Source: an uncultured bacterium (GTDB lineage: Bacteria > Bacteroidota > Bacteroidia > Bacteroidales > Bacteroidaceae). From it: a DNA stretch of 64,000 nt. Both the position numbers and the translations under genes were made by a program. The notes beneath the pieces were generated by a model. The model saw nothing but the letters and a program-made list of their open reading frames with translations, was not told the DNA's origin and searched no databases. Positions 43,046-52,121 of the stretch are shown piece after piece; positions within the stretch are counted from its first letter, which is position 1, and every line of letters starts with the position of its first letter. The stretch is from NCBI GenBank assembly GCA_905215345.1, contig CAJMPR010000007.1, forward strand, positions 1 through 64,000. The letters are read 5' to 3'.

Positions 43046-44284
43046 ATGAAAATACCATTTTCTCCCCCTTACATTGATGACAGCGTCATTAATGAAGTGG
43101 TTGATTCCTTGCGTTCCGGTTGGATAACATCCGGACCTAAAGTAAAGGCATTGGAAGAAGAACTCAAGTCTTTCTCCGGTGCCCAAGAAGTACTTTGTGT
43201 AAATTCCTGGACTTCGGGAGCTATCATGATGCTTCGATGGTTAGGAGTGAAAGCTGACGATGAAGTAATCGTTCCGGCTTATACTTATAGTGCTACTGCA
43301 TTGGCTGTGTTACATGCGGGTGCAAAGCCGGTAATGGTAGATTCCGGTAACGATTTTAATATTTCGGTTGAGGCTATTCAGAAAGCTATTACTCCTAAGA
43401 CAAAAGCGATTATACCGGTAGATATTGCAGGTTTCCCTTGTGATTATGATCGCATCATGAAATTGGTAAATGCCCCGGATATACGAAAGATGTTCAAAGC
43501 GGAGAGTCCAATGCAAGAAAAGATAGGTCGTATTCTTGTAATGAATGATGCGGCTCACTCTTTGGGTGCACATTACAGTAAAAACCAACGTACAGGCTGT
43601 GAAACCGATATCGCTATCTTTTCACTTCATGCTGTAAAAAATGTGACGACCGCTGAAGGTGGCGCTATTTGTCTGAATCTGCCTACACCTTATGACAATA
43701 CGGAGTTGTATAAAGAACTTCGTATGATGAGTTTGAATTGCCAAACTAAGGATGCATTCTCTAAGTCAAAAGCCGGTGGTTGGCGTTATGATATTGTCGG
43801 TTTGGGTATGAAGGTGAATATGGCTGATGTGAATGCGGCTATCGGTCTTGCTCAAATTCGTGAGTATCCGGAGTTGCTGAAAGAACGCAAGAGGGTATTT
43901 AATGCTTATAACCAGGCTTTTAAAGATTCCGATTGGGCTATTGTCCCTCCTTCAACAGAAGGTGAGAAAGAAAGTTCATATCATATTTATGCATTACGTA
44001 TTAAGAACTTTACAGAAGAACAGCGTGATCGTATGATTGATGAAATTGCAAAAAGTGAGGTAGCCGTGAACGTACATTTTATACCGATGCCTATGCTTTC
44101 ATTCTTTAAGTCTTTAGGATATGATATAAAAGATTATCCTCAAGCTTATGAAAATTTCAAAAGTGAGATTTCTCTGCCTATATATCCACAATTGGATGAT
44201 GAAAAACTGGACTTTATCATTCAAACTGTGAAAAAAGCATACGATTCAGTGAAGGAAGGAGATTCTTCACTGCGTTCTGAATGA
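43046..44284 (+). CDS. DegT/DnrJ/EryC1/StrS sugar aminotransferase
   Basis: The 412-aa PLP enzyme aminates a keto-sugar nucleotide. The PLP lysine is in FSLHAVKNVTTAEGG (Lys198) and the cofactor aspartate in MNDAAHSLG (Asp168). It most likely works with the 4,6-dehydratase at 19789 to give a 4-amino-6-deoxy sugar on the first residue. It is not of the PhnW type, so it does not fill the AEP transaminase gap by family. Composition matches core genes, unlike the preceding 13 kb. Confidence 0.9.
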   Translation: MKIPFSPPYIDDSVINEVVDSLRSGWITSGPKVKALEEELKSFSGAQEVLCVNSWTSGAIMMLRWLGVKADDEVIVPAYTYSATALAVLHAGAKPVMVDSGNDFNISVEAIQKAITPKTKAIIPVDIAGFPCDYDRIMKLVNAPDIRKMFKAESPMQEKIGRILVMNDAAHSLGAHYSKNQRTGCETDIAIFSLHAVKNVTTAEGGAICLNLPTPYDNTELYKELRMMSLNCQTKDAFSKSKAGGWRYDIVGLGMKVNMADVNAAIGLAQIREYPELLKERKRVFNAYNQAFKDSDWAIVPPSTEGEKESSYHIYALRIKNFTEEQRDRMIDEIAKSEVAVNVHFIPMPMLSFFKSLGYDIKDYPQAYENFKSEISLPIYPQLDDEKLDFIIQTVKKAYDSVKEGDSSLRSE

Positions 44285-44341
44285 CAAATAGTAATTATAT
44301 TCCCTATACTTACAGGTTTTAACTCTAAAATTAGAACTATC

Positions 44342-44929
44342 TTGATTCGCTTTTTTGATATTCTTTTTTCTCTCACGGGAATTCTCATTTTATCTCCGGT
44401 TTTTCTTATTCTGTATATAGCCATTTGTCTGGAAACCAGAGGTGGCGGGTTCTATCGCCAATTACGTGTCGGTCTTAATGGAAAAGATTTTTATGTATAT
44501 AAATTCCGTTCGATGCGAACAGGGGCTGATAAACATGGTTTGATTACTGTAGGCGGCCGCGATCCGCGAATAACTAGTATTGGTTATTTTATCCGGAAAT
44601 ATAAATTGGATGAGTTACCTCAGTTATTTAATGTCCTGAAAGGAGATATGAGTTTGGTAGGTCCCCGCCCTGAAGTCCGTAGGTATGTGAATTTATACAC
44701 AGATGAACAACGGAAAGTCTTATCTGTGCGTCCGGGTATTACTGATTATGCTTCTATAGAGTATGTGGATGAAAATACGATATTGGGACAGGCGGAAGAT
44801 GCTGATAAGGCGTATATAGAGTTAATAATGCCGGATAAAATTAAATATAATATGATATACATCAATAATCGTTCAGTGAAAGAATATTTCAAGATTATTG
44901 TATTGACTTTTTATAGTATTGTACGTTAA
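44342..44929 (+). CDS. Initiating sugar-phosphate transferase (WcaJ/PglC-like)
   Basis: The 195-aa short-form enzyme has one membrane segment (about 4-29) and the catalytic domain with KFRSMRTGAD, KYKLDELPQLFNVLKGDMSLVG and GPRPE. It links the first sugar phosphate to undecaprenyl phosphate. The start is TTG at 44342: upstream codons are open to a stop at 44282-44284 but contain no ATG or GTG that fits. The small, two-domain-lacking form matches PglC-like transferases that use diNAcBac-type sugars, agreeing with the dehydratase and aminotransferase in the locus. Confidence 0.9.
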   Translation: MIRFFDILFSLTGILILSPVFLILYIAICLETRGGGFYRQLRVGLNGKDFYVYKFRSMRTGADKHGLITVGGRDPRITSIGYFIRKYKLDELPQLFNVLKGDMSLVGPRPEVRRYVNLYTDEQRKVLSVRPGITDYASIEYVDENTILGQAEDADKAYIELIMPDKIKYNMIYINNRSVKEYFKIIVLTFYSIVR

Positions 44930-44990
44930 TAAAAATGATAATTAAATAAAACGTTAGCTCGACTCGTTAATTCTAATCTGTAATCATAAG

Positions 44991-45027
44991 AAAACTCCCG
45001 ATTGTATCCAGCAGTCGGGAGTTTTTT
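44991..45027 (+). terminator. Terminator closing the capsule locus
   Basis: AAAACTCCCGATTG and CAGTCGGGAGTTTT pair with one G-U, around TATCC-type loop bases, followed by TTTTATTTT. It lies 62 bases past the last capsule gene and 53 before the next promoter. Confidence 0.92.
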
Positions 45028-45079
45028 ATTTTCTGATGGTGCAGTTCATGCTGTATTTTGTGTCGTTCGGAAGAAAAGA

Positions 45080-45110
45080 TTTGATTTGTTTATCATTCTC
45101 CCTACATTTG
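45080..45110 (+). promoter_or_regulatory. Promoter of the contractile injection system operon
   Basis: TTTG (45080-45083), 19 bases, TACATTTG (45103-45110) matches the Bacteroides consensus perfectly. The leader to the first gene is about 70 bases. It is the only clear promoter seen for the following 18.8 kb. Confidence 0.82.
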
Positions 45111-45186
45111 AACAAAGTAATCAGCAGATGATGACTGTCGATTTTTTAGAATATTGCCCGGATTTTAGATTGTAAAATAGCGAACT

Positions 45187-45729
45187 ATGATAAACAAAGT
45201 ACTATCAGCATATGCCAGACAAATGGAACAATATATGACTTCTTTCTTTCATCAGCCGGAAGGTTTGATAGAAGTAGGAGCCATTGGTAGTCAGGGAGCA
45301 GAAGAACCTTGTAAGATTATGATATCTTTACTAAGTTTGGAACGGGAAACTACACCGGGGATGTCTGCTTCTGCGGTCAATACTTCCGGTCACTTTATGG
45401 CTATTTCAGCTTCTCCTATTTTTGCAAATCTGAATATATTGATTGCAGCCGTATTTAGTGATAAAAGATACAAGGAAGGACTGTCTTTTTTATCTCAGGC
45501 AGTAACTTTTCTTCAAACGACTCCCTCGTTTATAGTGGATAATTCTAAATATACTATTGAATTACTATCGCCTACGTTGCAGGATCAAAGTAATGTATGG
45601 ACACAATTTGGAGGGAAATACTATCCGTCGGTTGTCTGTAAGATCAGGAGGTTGGCGTTTGATGCGGAAGAAGTGAAGCGTGGTGCTATAGAAATTTCAG
45701 GAAATCAGAATAATGTAGGACAAGTATGA
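45187..45729 (+). CDS. DUF4255 protein, tail cap/terminator (Pvc16/Afp16-like)
   Basis: The 180-aa protein fits DUF4255, the family of Pvc16/Afp16 in extracellular contractile injection systems (eCIS), which caps sheath and tube at the far end. Segments such as KIMISLLSLERETT and the SPIFANLNILIAAVF block are typical. It is the first gene of the operon. It overlaps the next gene by 4 bases (ATGA). Assignment rests on family resemblance and position. Confidence 0.8.
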   Translation: MINKVLSAYARQMEQYMTSFFHQPEGLIEVGAIGSQGAEEPCKIMISLLSLERETTPGMSASAVNTSGHFMAISASPIFANLNILIAAVFSDKRYKEGLSFLSQAVTFLQTTPSFIVDNSKYTIELLSPTLQDQSNVWTQFGGKYYPSVVCKIRRLAFDAEEVKRGAIEISGNQNNVGQV

Positions 45730-46481
45730 CACAAGTGAAAGAACTTTGGAAATTGAAACTCATGCATGATTATTTCATGTCAGGGCGGTGTAGTTATGGA
45801 GAATTAATTTTATCAAGGAAATCCGGAATGTTGTTAGCCCGCCGTCAATGCAGGCTGTTACACATAGGAGTAGGTGAGTGGGAATTGTTAGGTTTCAATG
45901 AGGCTGATTTTGATGATGCAGATAAATTGGAACTGGAATTCGTGTGTAATGATAAGGAGTTTCTTTACAATACACAATGGAATTGGAAAGCCGATGGGAG
46001 CTGTCCACAGATAGAAATAGGGATAGATACCGATACTGAAATTGATATGACAGAATTTTCGGCTAAGACGGTGAACTGTAGACAAAATATCTTTTTTCAG
46101 CTAGTTGTTTTGCTACAAAAAGTGAATAGAGAGAGAACGACTGTCACTGAACTGAACTTTAAGACAAAAAAAATGTATTGGGAGTATTGGGTCATCCCTC
46201 GTGACGGAAATGTTAATCGAAAATTAGAACTTGAAATTATAGGTCACGAAGAATGTCGCTTTATTCAATATGATAATATGGATAGTCCTTTGCAAATACC
46301 GTTAATAGCATTCAGGACATCTCTTCCAATGACGTTAAAAGAAGGGGCACAAGAAAGGCTCAATCTATATGAAATTTGTTCAGAATTTAGAAGACCGCTC
46401 ATGCGTGGCCTTTCGGTACCTGTTCCCGGGAAAATGCCTTTTAATAAGGAAGATACGGCAATCGCTATTCTTTATATATAA
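45726..46481 (+). CDS. Unrecognised protein of the injection system operon
   Basis: This 251-aa soluble protein has no signal peptide or membrane segment. I do not recognise its family. It is rich in Trp and charged residues, and the middle (TDTEIDMTEFSAKTV) and end (RRPLMRGLSVPVPGKMPF) show no known motif. It overlaps the cap gene by 4 bases and precedes the sheath gene, so it is probably a structural or assembly component of the particle. A second cap-adjacent protein or sheath chaperone are possibilities only. Confidence 0.6.
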   Translation: MTQVKELWKLKLMHDYFMSGRCSYGELILSRKSGMLLARRQCRLLHIGVGEWELLGFNEADFDDADKLELEFVCNDKEFLYNTQWNWKADGSCPQIEIGIDTDTEIDMTEFSAKTVNCRQNIFFQLVVLLQKVNRERTTVTELNFKTKKMYWEYWVIPRDGNVNRKLELEIIGHEECRFIQYDNMDSPLQIPLIAFRTSLPMTLKEGAQERLNLYEICSEFRRPLMRGLSVPVPGKMPFNKEDTAIAILYI

Positions 46482-46528
46482 ATTGATGATTATAATTTTC
46501 CTATTTAATAATTAAATCTGTTTTGTTT

Positions 46529-48022
46529 ATGGGATCAATGAAAACACCTGGCGTTTACATCGTAGAGAAAAACGCTTTCCCGAATTCGGCAGTAGAAGTT
46601 GCTACCGCAGTGCCTGCTTTTATTGGCTACACAGAGATGGCTGTTAATGGCAATGTATCTTTACTTAACAAGCCATTTCGCATTACGTCAATGGCAGAGT
46701 ATCATGCTTATTTTGGAGGAGCTCCGGTTCCTTTATTTGCTTTGCCCGATGCGGAGGAAGGTGAGGAACCTACATTGGTGTGCGGGGAGAAAAAAGTGAT
46801 GGTGAAGCAAACCAGCTTGCCCTTTACGCTTTATTATCAGATGTTGATGTTCTTTGGAAATGGTGGTGGTCCATGTTACATTGTTTCCATTGGTGATTAT
46901 AAAGCGGATGAACTGGATGCGGATGCTTTTAAAGCCGGCATAGATACGTTGCTAAAGGAACAGGAGCCTACTATGGTACTTTGTCCGGAGGCTGTCGGAA
47001 TTAAAGATAAAGAGTTATGTTATAGTGTGCAGACGGCAATGTTGAGCCATTGTGGATACAAAATGCGTAACCGTATTGCGATTTTGGATGTATATGATGG
47101 TTATAAAGATAGACGTGATCCGGCAGGTGATATGGTGAATAATTTTCGTGAAAAGATTGGCAGTTCATTCTTGGATTTTGGTGCTGCTTACTATCCGTGG
47201 GTCAATACTTCTATCGTACAAGACCGTGATTTATCTTTCCTTAATTTCGATGCGGATTTATTGAAGGCTCTATTAGATGAGGAGTTGAAGAAACAACCTG
47301 AAGAGAGACAGCCGCTTATTAAAGAACAGATTGACAAAATCGGTACGGAACTGGATGCAGTGGCGCAAGACACCTTGAACAAGACTCTTTTACAGATTTC
47401 CGGCGTTTATAATGCAGCGTTGAAAGAAGCAAAACGAATCTTAAATCTATTGGCACCTTCTGCCGCAATGGCCGGAATTTATACTATGGTAGATAATACT
47501 CGTGGAGTATGGAAGGCTCCTGCCAATGTTTCGGTTAACTCTGTCATTGCTCCGGCTGTGAATATTACTCATGATGAACAAGAGGATTTGAATGTTCCTT
47601 TGAGCGGCAAGGCTATCAATGCTATCCGTACGTTTGTAGGAGAAGGTATTAAGGTTTGGGGAGCTCGTACCTTAGATGGTAACTCATTGGATTGGCGCTA
47701 CATCAATGTACGTCGTACCATGATTATGCTTGAAGAATCTGTGAAAAATGCTGCACGCGCTTATGTATTCGATCCGAATGTAGCCGGAACCTGGATTAAT
47801 ATTAAAAGTATGATTCAGAATTTCTTGAATGGAATTTGGAAACGTGGAGGACTTGCAGGCGCTACTCCCGAGGATGCTTTCAGTGTGCATGTAGGATTGG
47901 GTGATACGATGACTCCGGAAGATATTTTGGAAGGTGTATTGCGTGTGACGGTGCTGGTAGCAATTGTACGTCCGGCCGAATTTATTGAAATTACTTTCCA
48001 GCAACAAATGCAAAAGAGCTAA
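46529..48022 (+). CDS. Contractile tail sheath protein
   Basis: The 497-aa phage-type sheath starts at ATG 46529 (an upstream in-frame TTG at 46523 is less likely; another ATG is at 46538). The N-terminus MKTPGVYIVEKNAFPNS and the C-terminal ARTLDGNSLDWRYINVRRT, then FLNGIWKRGGLAGATPEDAF are typical of gp18/Pvc2-type sheath subunits. It contracts to drive the inner tube outward. A single one-piece sheath gene argues for eCIS rather than the two-part TssB/TssC of T6SS. Confidence 0.94.
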   Translation: MGSMKTPGVYIVEKNAFPNSAVEVATAVPAFIGYTEMAVNGNVSLLNKPFRITSMAEYHAYFGGAPVPLFALPDAEEGEEPTLVCGEKKVMVKQTSLPFTLYYQMLMFFGNGGGPCYIVSIGDYKADELDADAFKAGIDTLLKEQEPTMVLCPEAVGIKDKELCYSVQTAMLSHCGYKMRNRIAILDVYDGYKDRRDPAGDMVNNFREKIGSSFLDFGAAYYPWVNTSIVQDRDLSFLNFDADLLKALLDEELKKQPEERQPLIKEQIDKIGTELDAVAQDTLNKTLLQISGVYNAALKEAKRILNLLAPSAAMAGIYTMVDNTRGVWKAPANVSVNSVIAPAVNITHDEQEDLNVPLSGKAINAIRTFVGEGIKVWGARTLDGNSLDWRYINVRRTMIMLEESVKNAARAYVFDPNVAGTWINIKSMIQNFLNGIWKRGGLAGATPEDAFSVHVGLGDTMTPEDILEGVLRVTVLVAIVRPAEFIEITFQQQMQKS

Positions 48023-48059
48023 TAAATTAATAAACTTAAGAACTTAAAAACTAAAATTT

Positions 48060-48512
48060 ATGGCAGGAGAAAAACAAGATAACGTATGGCCGTTGCCGGC
48101 GTTTTATTTCAAAGTAGAGATTGGTAGCTTGGGTGAAATTGCTTTTAAGGAAGTTTCCGGACTGGATGCCGAAGCACAAATTATAGAGTATCGTCATGGA
48201 AATAGTCCGCAGTTCTCAACCATTAAGATGCCGGGCATCAAGAAGTATAGTAATATACAATTGAAGAAAGGTGTTTTTGTGAAAGATAATAAACTTTTTG
48301 ATTGGTTCAACACTATTAAAATGAATACAATTCAACGTGAGGCGGTAACTATTAGTTTGCTTGATGAAGAAGGTAATCCGACAATGGTATGGAAGTTGAC
48401 CAATGCCTGGCCTACGAAAGTAACGGGGGTTAGTTTGAAATCTGACGGAAACGAAGTTGCCATTGAACAGTTGGATATGGCTCACGAAGGTTTAGTTATT
48501 GAAAATGCTTAA
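48060..48512 (+). CDS. Inner tube protein 1 (gp19-like)
   Basis: This 150-aa tail-tube protein has the opening VWPLPAFYFKVEIGSLGEIAF, an EVSGLDAEAQIIEYRHG loop and MPGIKKYSNIQLKKGVF, the common fold of Pvc1/gp19 tube subunits that stack as hexamers inside the sheath. A diverged paralogue follows after 14 bases. As the longer-opened and best-matching copy next to the sheath gene, it is most likely the main shaft protein. Confidence 0.92.
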   Translation: MAGEKQDNVWPLPAFYFKVEIGSLGEIAFKEVSGLDAEAQIIEYRHGNSPQFSTIKMPGIKKYSNIQLKKGVFVKDNKLFDWFNTIKMNTIQREAVTISLLDEEGNPTMVWKLTNAWPTKVTGVSLKSDGNEVAIEQLDMAHEGLVIENA

Positions 48513-48526
48513 TCGTAATTGTTTGA

Positions 48527-48988
48527 ATGATGGAATTAGACCATATAATACCGCCTCCTACGGCATTTTATTTTAATGTACATTTTATTGGTCCGATGCC
48601 GATAATGGATATGGCATTTCTGGAAGTTTCCGGGTTGACCATGGAAATGGAAACACAGGAGATTGATGAAGGTGGTGGCCATAAGAGGCGTATCCCCGGT
48701 CCGATGAAACACGGCAATCTCGTTTGCAAACGGCCTTTGAAACCTTTAGGAATGAGCATGTTGTCAGTGTGGACTTCTACCGCTATGATGGGAGGAACCG
48801 AAAGTGATGTTATAACCTGTGATGTGATGGTTACCTTGTTATCGCCAATTGGGACTCCCGAATGTGGATGGTATATCAGTGGAGCTTATCCGATAAAATG
48901 GGATATTGCGGGATTCGATTCGAAGAAGAATGACGTGGCTCTTGAGACGATTGAGTTTGCTTATGATACGGTAACCCGAGTGTTATAG
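48527..48988 (+). CDS. Inner tube protein 2 (gp19-like, baseplate-end paralogue)
   Basis: The 153-aa second tube-family protein shares FYFNVHFIG, FLEVSGLTMEMETQEIDEGGG and CKRPLKPLG with tube subunits but differs strongly from its neighbour. In eCIS a minor tube protein (Pvc5-like) joins the shaft to the spike, and this is the probable role. Its stop is 2 bases before the small DUF5908-like gene. Confidence 0.88.
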   Translation: MMELDHIIPPPTAFYFNVHFIGPMPIMDMAFLEVSGLTMEMETQEIDEGGGHKRRIPGPMKHGNLVCKRPLKPLGMSMLSVWTSTAMMGGTESDVITCDVMVTLLSPIGTPECGWYISGAYPIKWDIAGFDSKKNDVALETIEFAYDTVTRVL

Positions 48989-48990
48989 AT

Positions 48991-49161
48991 ATGGCTATTG
49001 TGATTAAAGAGGTTATTGTGAAGACCACTGTGGAACGTAAAGAAACACAGTGGTCTCAATCGACAAAAGATATTGTGAAAGTGGTGAAACAAGAAGTTCT
49101 TGCGGAGCTTGCAGAGCATATCTATCCTCAACCTGTAAGGAGAAGACAAAAAGACAGATAA
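48991..49161 (+). CDS. DUF5908-like small protein (56 aa)
   Basis: A short reading frame of 56 residues, beginning MAIVIKEVIVKTTVERK and ending with a basic tail RRRQKDR. It starts 2 bases after the tube gene stop and ends 11 bases before the LysM gene, so it fits exactly the reading space between two real genes. eCIS loci of Bacteroidota often carry a small DUF5908 protein at this place. Function unknown. The family call rests on length, opening pattern and position. Confidence 0.72.
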   Translation: MAIVIKEVIVKTTVERKETQWSQSTKDIVKVVKQEVLAELAEHIYPQPVRRRQKDR

Positions 49162-49172
49162 TATTGTGAGAT

Positions 49173-49859
49173 ATGGCTGGATTAAAGAAATTGAAGATTG
49201 TTGGTTATTTGGATAAAGACTACTCTCAAGCATCCGGAGAAGTTTTTGAGATGTTGGTAAATCCGGCTAATTATGATGAGAGTAAGTCTATTGAGTATGA
49301 TGCGGGAAAATGTCCTAAAGGTAAAGGGGCTCCGGTCTTCAGTTCTTATGAGGGTGGTACAATAAAGATTGAATTTATTCTTGATAATACTGGTTCGATA
49401 GTCAGTTGGATGGATTATCAGGGACCGGTACAGAAAAAACCTTTATCGGATACAATCAAGAAGTTGGAAAAAACGGTATACACTTATGTAGGAAAGGAAC
49501 ATGAACCGCCTTTTTTGAAAGTTGTGTGGGGGACATTGAATTTTGAAGGGAGATTGAAGGACCTGTCTACTAACTATCTTTTATTCAGTTCGGAAGGAGC
49601 TCCTTTGCGTGCCAAAGTTACTTTGAGTATACTAAGGTATATAGACCCTGCAAAGCAGGAAAAAATAAATAATAGCAGCTCTCCCGATCTTTCCCACTTG
49701 GTCACGGTAAAAGCCGGTGATACCTTGCCGGCACTTTGCCGGAATATCTATAAGAGTGAAGCATACTGTGCGGAAGTGGCGCGTATCAACGGACTAACCG
49801 GATTTAGATATTTGGAGCCGGGAATACGGCTGCTCTTTCCACCATTAGCAAACAACTAA
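49173..49859 (+). CDS. LysM-domain baseplate protein (Pvc7/Afp7-like)
   Basis: This 228-aa protein has an N-terminal CIS tube/baseplate adaptor domain (about 1-155, with EMLVNPANYDESKSIEY) and a C-terminal LysM domain (about 175-224, with VTVKAGDTLPALCRNIY and LEPGIRLLFPP). In eCIS the homologue joins the inner tube to the spike hub. LysM may hold the complex together rather than bind peptidoglycan. It lies between the small DUF5908 gene and the spike gene. Confidence 0.88.
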   Translation: MAGLKKLKIVGYLDKDYSQASGEVFEMLVNPANYDESKSIEYDAGKCPKGKGAPVFSSYEGGTIKIEFILDNTGSIVSWMDYQGPVQKKPLSDTIKKLEKTVYTYVGKEHEPPFLKVVWGTLNFEGRLKDLSTNYLLFSSEGAPLRAKVTLSILRYIDPAKQEKINNSSSPDLSHLVTVKAGDTLPALCRNIYKSEAYCAEVARINGLTGFRYLEPGIRLLFPPLANN

Positions 49860-49871
49860 GACTCATATAAT

Positions 49872-51656
49872 ATGGCAGATTCTTCGGGTGTAAATGCAGG
49901 AAAGCTGGTAACTTTTGAAGTGTTCAGCAACGGTCAGAAGGTGAGTAGCGCTTTTTGTTGGGAATCTTTAGAAGTGCATCGCGAGATTAATCACATCGGA
50001 CGTGCTGTACTGAAATGTATAGCAGGAGATATGCCCAACTCCAATGTACCTGAAAGTGAAGCGGAGGAATTTAAACCGGGACAGAAAGTTAGGATTGAAG
50101 TGGGGTATAAATCTACTAATAGCTTGATTTTCGAGGGAATAGTAGTTTCTCAAAAAATCATTATCAACGACAAGAAGCCTTCGATGTTGGTTGTGGAATG
50201 TAGGGATGAAGCTATAAAAGCTACCGTTGCCCGTAAGAACCGGGTGTTTGAAGATAAAAAAGATCAGGAAGCTGTAGTTGCTGCATTGGGCGATTGCGGT
50301 TTGTCTGTCAGTATGGAAGATACAAAGATAGTGCATACACAATTGGTTCAGTATTATTGTACGGATTGGGACTTTGCTTTGTCAAGGGCTGATGTATATG
50401 GTATGGTCGTTACGACCGACGGAGCGGTGGTTTCCATTAAGAAACCTGTTGTGTCAGGACCTGTATTGACGGTAAAGTATGGGACGGATTTGGTATCTTT
50501 CAACGGAGAGGTATATGCAGAAGACCAGTTCACTGCGGTAGAAGGTGTGGGATGGGACCCCGCGGAGCAAAAAACAATATTGGCAAGTTCTTCTCCCGCA
50601 TCACTCAATAGCCAGGGAAATCTTACTCCCGGAAATTTATCATCAGCAGCGGGAGCGGACACAGTAACCTTGCAGACTGATGCGTTGTCCGATGCCAGTG
50701 TATTGAAAGAGTGGGTAGATGCTACTTTGTTGAAAACCGGACTGTCTCGTTTCAGAGGTACCTTTTCTTTTGTAGGGAATGCAGCGGTAGTTCCAGGATG
50801 TGTTGTTAAGTTAGAAGGGATGGGAGCACGCTTTAATGGTGATGTATATGTTGGCGCCGTGACTCACCTGATAAATAAAGGATCATGGATTACAGAGGTT
50901 GAAATGGGAATTTCATCTATGAATATTACGCAACAGGAGGATGTTATGGCCCCTTCGGCTTCCGGTTTGTATCCCGGTATCGAAGGACTGCATATCGGCA
51001 TTGTAGAGGCTTTGGCAGGTGATCCTGCTTCATGCAGCCGTATAAAGGTACAGATTCCTTTGCTGAATAATAAGCCGGATACGGTTTGGGCACGTCTGTC
51101 GCAGTTTGCAGCCTCTAACGGGGTAGGGAGTTTTTTTATCCCTTCTGTTGGCGATGAAGTTATACTTGGTTTTTTGAATAATGATCCGAATCATGCCATT
51201 ATCCTCGGTTGCCTGTACAGTGCAAAAAATGTTCCGGCTTATGAGATAACGGACGATAATTTTAAACGTGCTTTTATAACTCCGGAGAAGTTGAAGATAG
51301 AGTTGGATGATGAAAAGAAGGTGATGACAATGATTACTCCCGGTGAGAACTCGATTGTAATTAACGATGAAGAAAAATCGATTACCTTGAAAGATCAGAA
51401 TAAAAATCAGATTGTAATGGGAGAAAAAGGGATTGAAATATCCTCCGATAAAGATATTGTATTGAAGGCTAAAGGAAATATAACTTTTGAAGCTACTGGG
51501 AAGATGAATATTAAAGCGAAGCAAGACACCACTATCGAAGGTATGAATGTTACAGCAAAAGCGCAAACTTCGCTCAAGGTAACCGGCTCTGCTTCTGCCG
51601 AGATTTCAGCTTCCGGTCAGACAACAGTGAAAGGAGCAATGGTGATGATTAATTGA
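49872..51656 (+). CDS. VgrG-like spike protein (Pvc8/Afp8-like)
   Basis: The 594-aa hub and spike protein has an N-terminal gp27-like part (about 1-340), an OB-fold gp5-like domain (about 370-455, with GIVEALAGDPASCSRIKVQIP and FIPSVGDEVILGFLNNDP) and a C-terminal beta-helix of repeating short strands (about 490-594), as in trimeric needle tips. There is no added toxin domain after the helix. The next gene encodes the PAAR tip. Confidence 0.93.
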   Translation: MADSSGVNAGKLVTFEVFSNGQKVSSAFCWESLEVHREINHIGRAVLKCIAGDMPNSNVPESEAEEFKPGQKVRIEVGYKSTNSLIFEGIVVSQKIIINDKKPSMLVVECRDEAIKATVARKNRVFEDKKDQEAVVAALGDCGLSVSMEDTKIVHTQLVQYYCTDWDFALSRADVYGMVVTTDGAVVSIKKPVVSGPVLTVKYGTDLVSFNGEVYAEDQFTAVEGVGWDPAEQKTILASSSPASLNSQGNLTPGNLSSAAGADTVTLQTDALSDASVLKEWVDATLLKTGLSRFRGTFSFVGNAAVVPGCVVKLEGMGARFNGDVYVGAVTHLINKGSWITEVEMGISSMNITQQEDVMAPSASGLYPGIEGLHIGIVEALAGDPASCSRIKVQIPLLNNKPDTVWARLSQFAASNGVGSFFIPSVGDEVILGFLNNDPNHAIILGCLYSAKNVPAYEITDDNFKRAFITPEKLKIELDDEKKVMTMITPGENSIVINDEEKSITLKDQNKNQIVMGEKGIEISSDKDIVLKAKGNITFEATGKMNIKAKQDTTIEGMNVTAKAQTSLKVTGSASAEISASGQTTVKGAMVMIN

Positions 51657-51812
51657 GGATAAGTAATTTGCTTGCTTTACCTAAGATAACGGTTATAAAG
51701 TAGTAAACAATGAACGGAAAATACTTTATAAACTAAGTGATGCGGTTTTAGGAAGTGAGAGAAGTTGATTTAAAGATTGATTTGAATGTAAATATAGAAA
51801 ATAAGAATAGTT

Positions 51813-52115
51813 ATGCCTCTAGCAGCAAGATTAACAGATATGCATACTTGCCCTATGCAGACACCGGCCTGGCCGTCACCTATACCCCATGTAGGTGGTC
51901 CTGTCATAGGTCCCGGTGCACCTACTGTAATGATAGGTAAAATGCCTGCCGCAGTAATGGGAGATTCTTGTGTTTGTGTAGGACCGCCCGATTCGATTAT
52001 AAAAGGGTCGTCTACGGTAATGATTTGTGGCAAACCGGCAGCACGTATGGGTGATTCCACGGCTCATGGCGGCTCGATAGTAGCAGGATGTCCAACAGTA
52101 CAGATAGGAGGATAA
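51813..52115 (+). CDS. PAAR-domain spike tip protein
   Basis: This 100-aa protein is almost all PAAR domain: ARLTDMHTCPMQTP, HVGGPVIGPG, IGKMPAAVMGD and ARMGDSTAHGGSI, with His/Cys zinc ligands in place. It caps the VgrG-like spike with a sharp cone. No fused effector. A 156-base gap without a gene separates it from the spike gene; I see only AT-rich sequence there. Confidence 0.95.
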   Translation: MPLAARLTDMHTCPMQTPAWPSPIPHVGGPVIGPGAPTVMIGKMPAAVMGDSCVCVGPPDSIIKGSSTVMICGKPAARMGDSTAHGGSIVAGCPTVQIGG

Positions 52116-52121
52116 AATCTT

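Noticed and set aside
43046..44284. Missing AEP transaminase
   Set aside because: The motifs are those of DegT sugar aminotransferases, not the PhnW/AepZ class V type, so I do not assign it to the phosphonate pathway.
51755..51940. Open frame of 61 codons before the PAAR gene
   Set aside because: It overlaps the PAAR gene in another frame and has no family resemblance.
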